The notes under the pieces were generated by a model. It made no database searches. It saw nothing but the letters and a program-made list of their open reading frames with translations, and was not told the origin of the DNA. A DNA stretch of 64,000 bases from an uncultured Draconibacterium sp. (GTDB lineage: Bacteria; Bacteroidota; Bacteroidia; Bacteroidales; Prolixibacteraceae). The DNA lies in NCBI RefSeq assembly GCF_963677565.1, contig NZ_OY781981.1, forward strand, positions 186,001 through 250,000, written 5' to 3'. Positions 1 through 6,343 of the stretch are shown one piece after another. The translations under genes and the position numbers were made by a program. Within the stretch, counting starts at the first letter, position 1; every line of letters starts with the position of its first letter.

Positions 1-382
1 TACACGCCATTACCGTTCCAACAGGAAAACCGGTACAATAGTAAGTATTCTCGTCGCCTTCGCGGGTTGGCGAAATACGCAATCCTGCAGGGCCATCGGC
101 CAAAACAACAGCAGGAATTCCTAAACGTGCAATCGGATATGTAGTACCGGCAGCACCGGGAACCAACGATTTTGTCTCTCCCACCACTGCATCATTTCCT
201 GAAGCCCCGGCCATTCCGGTACCAATCAGAAAATGTGCTTTCTCTTCAATGGTCATTGCGCCAATAACCTTCTCAATCGGATCTTTCCCCAACTGAGGAG
301 CATCCTGCGCTACACTTAATTTTGGACTAACAGCAATTGCAAGAAACAAGGCAATGCTAATAGCCAGAAATCTTCTTTTCAT
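1..382 (-). CDS. Glycoside hydrolase family 3 (beta-glucosidase-like), N-terminal part only
   Basis: The gene starts at 382 and runs off the left edge with no stop, so only about 127 N-terminal residues are seen. A signal peptide (MKRRFLAISIALFLAIAV, cut near the following Gln) shows export to the periplasm. Residues 41-50 (GAMTIEEKAH) and 94-102 (LADGPAGLR) are the typical start of the GH3 N-terminal barrel, where the Asp-Gly-Pro-x-Gly-Arg loop helps bind the sugar in the -1 site. The family removes terminal beta-linked glucose, xylose or N-acetylglucosamine. The catalytic nucleophile and second domain lie outside the window, so the substrate cannot be told. Divergent from the CRP-family gene at 540. 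Confidence 0.85.
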   Translation of the reverse strand, partial: MKRRFLAISIALFLAIAVSPKLSVAQDAPQLGKDPIEKVIGAMTIEEKAHFLIGTGMAGASGNDAVVGETKSLVPGAAGTTYPIARLGIPAVVLADGPAGLRISPTREGDENTYYCTGFPVGTVMAC

Positions 383-539
383 CTGTTTTTAGTTCTTATT
401 GATTAAATTACTTATTGATTCTATCCTCGGTTCGCCAAAAATAAATTCAATCTTAATTTTTGCATTTGATCTATATCAGAAAATAAACCAACAGGCGCAT
501 TATTTCTTTCAATCGCTTTCTTTTTTAAATTTGTTATTT

Positions 540-1118
540 ATGGATAAAGCAAGGAAAATAGTGAATATGATTGCGGAGAATTTGCACCCGCTGGATCAAA
601 AAGAACAGGATTTGCTGTGCTCTATCCTAGTGGAGAAGTCGTTAAAAAAAGGTGAACTGCTTTTAAGAGACGGTGATATTGCGCGCGATATTTACTGGGT
701 TGAAAAAGGTATGCTTCGGCAGTTTTATTACAAAGATGGCCGCGATGTTACCGAACATTTTGCCTGCGAAGACCAGGGTGCCCTTTGTATTAACAGCCTG
801 TTTTTACAAGAACCATCATCGATACTGATGGAAGCGCTGGAAGACAGTACCGTTTTGTTGATGCCTTACAATAAGTTTATCAAACTGGCCCAGAAGCATC
901 CGCAGCTTGCAACACTATTGCGTAAGATTCTGGAAGGTTCGTTGATTATGTCGCAACAAAAAGCCGACTCGTGGCGCTACGAAACTGTGCACGAGCGCTA
1001 CGAGCGTTTTCAGCGCGAATACCCCGATGCCGCCAAACGTGCCTCAGTAAACCATATTGCTTCGTACTTGTTAATGACACCGGAATCGCTAAGCAGGGTG
1101 CGTGCCGGCAAGTTATAG
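540..1118 (+). CDS. CRP/FNR-family transcriptional regulator
   Basis: 192 residues. Residues about 25-115 form the cyclic-nucleotide-binding-type beta roll (KKGELLLRDGD, YWVEKGMLRQFY) and residues 170-188 (VNHIASYLLMTPESLSRVR) are the winged-helix recognition region, as usual in Bacteroidota CRP-like regulators. The phosphate-binding Arg-x-x-Ser cassette of true cAMP receptors is not obvious, so the effector is unknown. An in-frame ATG exists at 399, but the stretch before 540 is AT-rich and hydrophobic without family resemblance; ATG 540 gives the usual length. The CrtO-like gene follows 50 bases downstream on the same strand and may be cotranscribed. Confidence 0.85.
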   Translation: MDKARKIVNMIAENLHPLDQKEQDLLCSILVEKSLKKGELLLRDGDIARDIYWVEKGMLRQFYYKDGRDVTEHFACEDQGALCINSLFLQEPSSILMEALEDSTVLLMPYNKFIKLAQKHPQLATLLRKILEGSLIMSQQKADSWRYETVHERYERFQREYPDAAKRASVNHIASYLLMTPESLSRVRAGKL

Positions 1119-1168
1119 CCGACAATTGCTCCACTCCCGCCAAACGAAATTCCACAAAACGAACTGAT

Positions 1169-1738
1169 GTGCTGATTTTCAAAAAAATAGTACTGCCTTT
1201 ATTAGGCTTGTTTCTGCTGTATCGTGCCGTTGATTTATTGCGCGATCTTTCGGCTCATACACCGGCTGATTACTCACACGCCGAAACATTTGTTTTGGCA
1301 TTTTTACTCACCGCGTTTATTACCGGAGTGTTTGCCCTGCCGGGTTTTGTTTTTTCAACAAATGCATTGCTCCCCAACCGCTACTACCGGATTAAGAGTA
1401 ACGGCCGACTTCAAAAATCATATCGGTTGATGGGACTTAAATATTACCGTTTTCTGCTGATCGTATTTTTTTGGGGACAGAAGAAAAACCGCCGGAAATA
1501 TTTCGATGGTACACGTATGGGTTTGGAAAACCTTGACTACCAAAGTCGTCAGTCGGAATTTGGCCACCTCGGAGCTTTTATTCTTATCGTTATTGCTTCT
1601 GTTTACCTGTTAACACTTGGCTATTTTCTTATGGTTACTACAGCAATGCTTATTAATGTAATTGGCAATTTATATCCCGTTATTCTGCAACGTCATCATC
1701 GTATGCGTGTTGAAAGGTTGATGCTAAAAATCGGGTAG
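1169..1738 (+). CDS. CrtO-like integral membrane protein (putative acyltransferase family)
   Basis: 189 residues if GTG 1169 is the start; the open frame extends back to 971 but that part only reads through the regulator gene in another frame. About four membrane segments (residues 6-23, 41-63, 90-102, 134-163). The C-terminal motif N167-L-Y-P170 ... Q174-R175 ... R178-R180 and the upstream Glu/His pair (SEFGHL, about 129-134) resemble glycosyl-4,4'-diaponeurosporenoate acyltransferase CrtO and its relatives. No carotenoid genes are nearby, so the substrate is open. The GTG start has no in-frame ATG alternative near it. Family assignment is by motif memory only. Confidence 0.6.
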   Translation: MLIFKKIVLPLLGLFLLYRAVDLLRDLSAHTPADYSHAETFVLAFLLTAFITGVFALPGFVFSTNALLPNRYYRIKSNGRLQKSYRLMGLKYYRFLLIVFFWGQKKNRRKYFDGTRMGLENLDYQSRQSEFGHLGAFILIVIASVYLLTLGYFLMVTTAMLINVIGNLYPVILQRHHRMRVERLMLKIG

Positions 1739-1807
1739 ATCTCAGAAGTTTTAGTAATATTATACCACTTTTCATTGCGCCATCGGTGCTAAAAATTTAC
1801 GGAATAA

Positions 1808-2260
1808 ATGATACAAATCAGAGAAGCTCAACCAGAAGACGCCGGAATTATTCTGGAATGTATTAAGGGCCTTGCCTTGCATGTTGATCAGGTAGATATG
1901 GTAACTGCCACCGAGCAAGATATTCGGGATTCGGTTTTTGCACCCGACACGCATGTGAAGGTTTTTGTTGCTGAAAACGAAGACAAAAAAGTTTGCGGGT
2001 TCACGCTGATTTTTAAATCCTTCTCCACTTTTAAAGCGGCTACCAACTACCACATCGAAGACCTTTTTGTTTTTCCGGAATACCGTAAACTGGGCATTGG
2101 CGCCATGCTGATGAAACACCTGAAAACCTTTGCCAAAAGCGAAGGAGCAAAAGTAATCGACTGGTACGTAAACAACCGCAACCTAAGCGCCATGGACTTT
2201 TACGACCGGATTGGCGCCAAAAAACTCGATTACAAAACCATCTATTACCTGGAGGTATAA
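1808..2260 (+). CDS. GNAT-family N-acetyltransferase (diamine/spermidine acetyltransferase-like)
   Basis: 150 residues, one complete GNAT domain. Motif A spans about 83-100 (IEDLFVFPEYRKLGIG): Arg93 to Gly98 is the loop that binds the pyrophosphate of acetyl-CoA, and the C-terminal NRNLSAMDFYDRIGAKK is the usual acetyltransferase helix with Tyr near the thiol. The layout (ILECIKGLA at the start, SFSTF before the Ile-Glu-Asp-Leu strand) is close to spermidine/spermine and diamine acetyltransferases. Convergent with the NHL gene, whose stop is 5 bases away. Substrate inferred only from family layout. Confidence 0.85.
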   Translation: MIQIREAQPEDAGIILECIKGLALHVDQVDMVTATEQDIRDSVFAPDTHVKVFVAENEDKKVCGFTLIFKSFSTFKAATNYHIEDLFVFPEYRKLGIGAMLMKHLKTFAKSEGAKVIDWYVNNRNLSAMDFYDRIGAKKLDYKTIYYLEV

Positions 2261-2264
2261 TAAT

Positions 2265-3290
2265 CTACAATTTTAATTTGCGAAGCGTATGATTCCCCAT
2301 TTCCACAAAATAGAGGTAACCGTTGTAAACACAAATTCCACGGGGATTACTGAGTAACGATTCCAACGGTTCTTGCTCCGTAAATCCTTCTTCTCCTGTT
2401 CCTGCAAGTGTTATCACCTGGCCGTCGGGTGTTATTTTTCGGATGCAGTGATTATAAGTGTCGGAGAAATAAATGGTTCCGTCCGACGCCGCAAATAGTT
2501 CCGTAGGCACGTTCAGAATTGCCTCTTCTCTTGTCCCATCAACAAGTCCTTTGCGATGGTTGGTTCCCGTCAGGGTTGTTACCATCCCCTCAGGCGTAAT
2601 TTTACGGATACTGTTGTTATTGGCATCGGCCACAAAAATATTGTCGTTGCCATCGATGGCCAGTCCACAAGGTGAGTCAAAACGTGCTGTTGTATCAGCA
2701 CCATCTTTCCAGTCGTTAACCACCAGCTCGCCACGATTACCACCTCCGGCAAAAGTAGTTACCATTCCATCGGGCGATATTTTGCGGATGCGGTGGTTCC
2801 AGCAATCGGCTACAAAAATGTTTCCTTTGGAATCGATACAAACACCACGTGGTGAACTAAAAAGCGCTTCACCGGCTGGTCCATCCTGATAGCCTTCTTC
2901 GCCGGTTCCTGCAATGGTTGTCACTTCGCCCCCGTGAGTAATTTTTCGAACATTCTGCCCGCCAAATCCGGCCACATACAAGTTACCGTTTTTATCAAAA
3001 CACACTCCGGAAGGACTGTTAAACTCAGCACTTTTAAGTTGACCATCAGCGGCTCCCGGCTTTTCAGTTCCGGCATAAAGGTTTACTTCTCCATCGGAAG
3101 TTACGCGGCTGATACAATGGTTACCCACATCGGCAATAAAAAAGTTGCCGTTACCGTCGGTACACATGCCAAAAGGTTCTACCAGCAAAGTGGTATCTGA
3201 AACTCCGGCAACGGTTGTTAACACTGGTTTGGTCTGCTGCGTACAGGCTCCCAAACACAGGATTAGAGATAGAAACAAAAGTGCTTTCAT
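2265..3290 (-). CDS. NHL-repeat beta-propeller lipoprotein
   Basis: 341 residues from ATG 3290; an in-frame upstream codon at 3317 would put nine charged residues before the signal peptide and is less likely. Signal peptide with lipobox LGAC (Cys16) predicts an outer- or inner-membrane lipoprotein. The rest is about six NHL repeats of 45-55 residues, each with the pattern 'P-x-G-(I/V)-x-x-D-x-x-G-N-(I/L)-(F/Y)-V-A-D-x-x-N-H-x-(I/V)-R-K-I' followed by 'G-x-V-T-T-(I/L)-A-G-T'. Such propellers bind proteins or ligands at the cell surface; no catalytic residues are identified and the partner is unknown. Confidence 0.85.
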   Translation of the reverse strand: MKALLFLSLILCLGACTQQTKPVLTTVAGVSDTTLLVEPFGMCTDGNGNFFIADVGNHCISRVTSDGEVNLYAGTEKPGAADGQLKSAEFNSPSGVCFDKNGNLYVAGFGGQNVRKITHGGEVTTIAGTGEEGYQDGPAGEALFSSPRGVCIDSKGNIFVADCWNHRIRKISPDGMVTTFAGGGNRGELVVNDWKDGADTTARFDSPCGLAIDGNDNIFVADANNNSIRKITPEGMVTTLTGTNHRKGLVDGTREEAILNVPTELFAASDGTIYFSDTYNHCIRKITPDGQVITLAGTGEEGFTEQEPLESLLSNPRGICVYNGYLYFVEMGNHTLRKLKL

Positions 3291-3658
3291 GCGGATGGTC
3301 TTCGTTTTGTATTTCACAATAAAAATAAAAGATGTGGCTGTTTTAGAAGGGAAGTTGGCCGGATATTTTATTTTTTGCCGGGTATTTTAATATGACTTTT
3401 GTTGGCCTGGAGAAGAAAGACGAAGCATTTATATCGAAAGGAGTACTTCTTCACTACAATTTATAGGCTTTTTATTTCTTCATCGATGTTGTCTACTTAG
3501 TTTCTTATGCTTTTTACCTATATATTAATGCTTTCAAACTATTATTAGATGTTTTTAACGCCGTTTTCGACTTTAATAACATCGTATTCATTGTTTTATA
3601 CGTACCTATTTATGTTTTTTACTTACCTTTAAAGGAATATAACATATACTTTATACTT
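3291..3658. other. AT-rich intergenic region with repeated TACCTWT motif
   Basis: 368 bases without a supported gene between two divergently transcribed genes. It carries three copies of TACCT(A/T)T at 3515, 3603 and 3624, the last two 21 bases apart (two helical turns) and directly before the HTH gene at 3659. This could be an operator for that HTH protein (inference). No hairpin terminator or RNA gene was seen. Confidence 0.3.
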
Positions 3659-3994
3659 ATGGAGAAGAATTTTGTACTTCCGATTGTAAAAAAAGTAATG
3701 AAAAACAGAAACATTACAGGTGCCGACATTGCCCGTGCATTTAATTTACACCCGACTTCGGTTAATGGCATGCTACACCGGCCTACCATGCAGGTGCAAA
3801 AGCTTGCCGACCTTAGTGATTTTATGCAATACAACTTCTTTCGCGAACTGGCCACGAAATTTCCCTATGCGGAACCTGATTGCGCCGATCAGGAGCTTGT
3901 AGAAGAAAATAATAAGCTGCAAAACAGGGTAAAAGAACTGGAGTTGGAAGTAAATATACTTCGACAAACTATTCGCGACCTTGCCGGTAAGTAA
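3659..3994 (+). CDS. Small HTH protein with C-terminal coiled coil
   Basis: 111 residues. Residues about 18-52 (ITGADIARAFNLHPTSVNGM) have the helix-turn-helix layout of XRE-like DNA-binding proteins; residues 54-70 (FMQYNFFRELATKFPY) match a family of small Bacteroidota HTH proteins that I recognise by pattern but cannot name. Residues 78-109 are rich in Glu, Asn, Leu and Val in heptad order and should form a dimerising coiled coil. It stands alone, with the attC-like element about 125 bases downstream. Target genes unknown; possible autoregulation through the TACCTWT repeats upstream. Confidence 0.65.
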   Translation: MEKNFVLPIVKKVMKNRNITGADIARAFNLHPTSVNGMLHRPTMQVQKLADLSDFMQYNFFRELATKFPYAEPDCADQELVEENNKLQNRVKELELEVNILRQTIRDLAGK

Positions 3995-4118
3995 AACTAC
4001 TCTATATTATTCATTTTCAATCGCAATGCAAAAACATTATATTTAATGCAATAAAACCAAAATTGCCGAATACATTGAATACGATTCTTGCAAAAATCAA
4101 AATCGCCCCGCTTTCCGA

Positions 4119-4202
4119 CGTTAACAAGAATATTATAAAAGCAGTGCAGCAGTGCAAGCTAATAAGATATATGTTGTACTGCAACATACACATACGTTAG
4201 CA
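4119..4202 (+). repeat. attC-like imperfect palindrome, left boundary of cassette
   Basis: About 84 bases. The ends are CGTTAAC (4119-4125) and GTTAGCA (4196-4202), so the outer TAAC/GTTA bases pair and resemble the R'' and R' boxes of integron attC sites (each 5 of 7 to the consensus RYYYAAC / GTTRRRY). Inside, GCTAA (4158) pairs with TTAGC (4197), TATGTTG pairs with CAACATA around a 5-base loop, and GCAGTGCA can pair with TGTACTGC, giving alternative hairpins. It precedes an AT-rich gene that is followed by a second such element. Functional status is inference. Confidence 0.5.
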
Positions 4203-4222
4203 CCAATTCTAAAAAACTAAAT

Positions 4223-5128
4223 ATGAGACGACTACACTTATTCTTAATTTTAATAATTTTAAATTCGACTTTTGTTTATTCGCAAGACAAACAAGATTCT
4301 GACTGGCAATATTTAGGACAGGAACCACCAGGTTTACATCCGGAGATTTTTGCTCCTGGTATTATATCAGGAAACGGAAGGTTACATTGTTTCCCTTCTT
4401 TTTCTGCTGATGGGAAGGAAGTTGTATGGATGACATTACCACCAAAATTACTTTACGTTAACTACGATGAAACATGGAGTGAACCCAGGGAATTACCATT
4501 CACTAAAAATTACAGATGTATGTTCCCTGTTCATAGTTACGATAATAACCGCCTATATTTCGCATCAAATAATATTCCTGGGGGTGCTGGTAATATTGAT
4601 ATATGGTACGTTGAAAAAACGGATACTAATTATTCCGAACCAATAAATTTAGGATTACCAATTAATACAATAGAAGCAGAGAATCAACCTGTATTTACAA
4701 AATCAGGTAACATATACTACACAGGATTTGTACAAGGAAAAAGATGGGATAGAGGAATTTTATATTCAAAATTTGAAAGTGGTGAGTATTTAACACCTCA
4801 AATACTGAATGAAAACATTAATATTATTGACACAAATGCAATTGATTATACTCCTTTTATTTCTAAGGACGAATCATATCTACTTTTTTGCTCAAACAGA
4901 CAAAATATTGAAAATGAAGATTGCCGAATATACATTAGTTTTAGAGAAAACACTGGTAATTGGGGCAACCCGATAAATATAAATGAAATAATCGGATTTG
5001 ATTTTGATAGCAGAGACCCATATATCTCACCAGACGAGAAATATCTGTTCTTTAGTAGTGGAGAGAATATTTATTGGATGAGTTCAAAGATAATTGATAT
5101 AATTAAAAACAATAAAAACGGCAGCTAA
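4223..5128 (+). CDS. Secreted PD40/TolB-like beta-propeller protein, cassette-borne
   Basis: 301 residues. A signal peptide (MRRLHLFLILIILNSTFVYS) is followed by repeated PD40 blades: PSFSADGKEVVWM, PVHSYDNNRLYFASN, PVFTKSGNIYYTG, PFISKDESYLLFCSN and PYISPDEKYLFFSS, spaced about 45-60 residues. Such WD40-like propellers bind proteins or sugars; no enzymatic residues are seen. The gene is clearly more AT-rich than its neighbours and sits tightly between two attC-like palindromes; the second begins within its last codons and its TAA stop lies inside the box GCTAAC. Start ATG lies 20 bases after the left element. This layout and composition suggest acquisition as a mobile cassette (inference). 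Confidence 0.75.
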   Translation: MRRLHLFLILIILNSTFVYSQDKQDSDWQYLGQEPPGLHPEIFAPGIISGNGRLHCFPSFSADGKEVVWMTLPPKLLYVNYDETWSEPRELPFTKNYRCMFPVHSYDNNRLYFASNNIPGGAGNIDIWYVEKTDTNYSEPINLGLPINTIEAENQPVFTKSGNIYYTGFVQGKRWDRGILYSKFESGEYLTPQILNENINIIDTNAIDYTPFISKDESYLLFCSNRQNIENEDCRIYISFRENTGNWGNPININEIIGFDFDSRDPYISPDEKYLFFSSGENIYWMSSKIIDIIKNNKNGS

Positions 5129-5266
5129 CACAGAAGATATTGCAGGGCGGGTTGGGTAGTACGCCAACTGCGCCTTGAGGCTTCGGGGCTCGCATCACAG
5201 TTCACTGTCCTTCTGACAGGAACACGCTCCGAAATCCGCTCCGACAACATGTGCCAATCGTTAGTC
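5123..5266 (+). repeat. attC-like imperfect palindrome, right boundary of cassette
   Basis: About 144 bases, noticeably GC-richer than the gene before it. Ends AGCTAAC (5123-5129) and GTTAGTC (5260-5266) each match 6 of 7 positions of the attC R'' and R' consensus and pair with each other over CTAAC/GTTAG. Inner arms include GGGCGG (about 5145) against CCGCTCC (about 5237) and a short perfect stem CTGTC-cttct-GACAG (5205-5219). The 5' part (TAACA, then AGAAGATATTGCAG) resembles the 5' part of the left element (TAACA, then AGAATATT and GCAG). Resembles palindromes that bound single genes in many Bacteroidota genomes. Confidence 0.55.
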
Positions 5267-5351
5267 AAACCACATGTCGTGTAAATGTCGTGTTAGTGCA
5301 GTTGTAAGTTACCGGAATCAGTGAGACATTTGAAGTGATAAAAAAAACAAA

Positions 5352-5882
5352 ATGGAAACAGGAATACTTATTAAAGATCTACGAATTAAAAAAGGTATGA
5401 CCCAGGAAGAACTGGCCGATAAAACCGAAGTCAGTACACGTACCATTCAGCGTATCGAAAACGGGCAGGTAGATCCACGTGCGTACACACTTCAAATGAT
5501 TGCCAAAGCACTGGATGTTGACTACAGCGTTTTTACGGCTAACGAAACAAGCGAAAGCGATGAAACTGAAAAACAAGACAACACCTGGTTAGGATTTTTA
5601 CATTTAAGTGGCATTCTTCCGCTGGTGTTTCCAACCGTATTAATGTGGCAGGCGAAAAAAGATAAAACAAAAGCAATGAAAAACCACTACCGTTCGGTCA
5701 TCAGCTTTCAAGTCATGATTTGTGGAATTCTTGTGGGTTGCCTGTGGGTATTCTGGAAAACAAATCTCCTGACACCGCTAATTGGGGTGCTATTCGCCAA
5801 CGCCCTCCTATCAATTACAAATACCGTTAAAGTTATGAATGGCGACAAATACATTACTACACCATTTAGTAAAAGTGAATAG
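5352..5882 (+). CDS. XRE-family HTH regulator with membrane C-terminus (DUF4870-like)
   Basis: 176 residues. Residues about 5-58 are a clean Cro/C1 HTH (LRIKKGMTQEELADKTEVS, then TRTIQRIENGQVDPR). After an acidic linker (60-75) come three hydrophobic segments (about 78-94, 110-130, 134-152) resembling the small DUF4870-type membrane domain, including the conserved 'KNHYRSVISFQ' turn. A DNA-binding domain tethered to the membrane suggests sensing of envelope state, but no ligand can be named. Ends just before a bidirectional terminator. Confidence 0.8.
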   Translation: METGILIKDLRIKKGMTQEELADKTEVSTRTIQRIENGQVDPRAYTLQMIAKALDVDYSVFTANETSESDETEKQDNTWLGFLHLSGILPLVFPTVLMWQAKKDKTKAMKNHYRSVISFQVMICGILVGCLWVFWKTNLLTPLIGVLFANALLSITNTVKVMNGDKYITTPFSKSE

Positions 5883-5920
5883 CAAGGCTGAGAAATTTTT
5901 CTAAAAAAATATTCCAAAAC

Positions 5921-5953
5921 AAAAAAGTCCCGCCAATGGCAGGACTTTTATTG
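5921..5953. terminator. Bidirectional terminator between XRE gene and cold-shock gene
   Basis: GTCCCGCC (5927-5934) and GGCAGGAC (5938-5945) form an 8-pair stem with one mismatch and a 3-base loop, flanked by an A run on the left and a T run on the right, so it can stop transcription from both convergent genes. Confidence 0.8.
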
Positions 5954-5968
5954 TAAGCAATATAATAA

Positions 5969-6160
5969 CTATACTAGTTTTACATTTACTGCGTTAAGAC
6001 CTTTACGGCCTTCTTCTAAGTCAAAAGTTACTTCGTCGTTTTCCTGGATTTCGTCTTTACATCCGCTTACGTGTACGAAATACTCTTTTGTTGATTCTGC
6101 ATCTTTAATGAATCCAAATCCTTTTGTGTCATTAAAGAATTTTACTGTTCCTTTATTCAT
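5969..6160 (-). CDS. Cold-shock domain protein
   Basis: 63 residues, one complete CspA-type OB fold. RNP1 is KGFGFI (residues 13-18) and RNP2 is YFVHVS (27-32), the aromatic patch that binds single-stranded RNA or DNA. The family acts as RNA chaperones in the cytoplasm and melts secondary structure for translation. The spacer to the next gene upstream (6161-6343) is AT-rich and may hold a long 5' leader as in other csp genes, but no defined structure could be assigned. Confidence 0.92.
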   Translation of the reverse strand: MNKGTVKFFNDTKGFGFIKDAESTKEYFVHVSGCKDEIQENDEVTFDLEEGRKGLNAVNVKLV

Positions 6161-6343
6161 ATTATTTAAAAAAAATTATTGGGCGCAAGCTACAACTATT
6201 TCTCAAACAAACAATCAGGTTTTTTTAATTGTGCCTGTTTTTTTAGATTAAAATGTCAATAATTAGGCAGGTCAAGTAAAAAATCCCCCCTAAGCCTTTG
6301 TTCTGATAATATATTACCAACAATATAAAAAACAATGAATCAG

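Noticed and set aside
399..539. Longer start of the CRP-family regulator
   Set aside because: The 47 extra residues match no part of the family, and the stretch looks like an AT-rich promoter and leader.
971..1168. N-terminal extension of the CrtO-like frame
   Set aside because: It reads through the CRP-family gene in another frame and has Arg/Cys-rich composition typical of an out-of-frame shadow; GTG 1169 directly before the first membrane helix is a better start.
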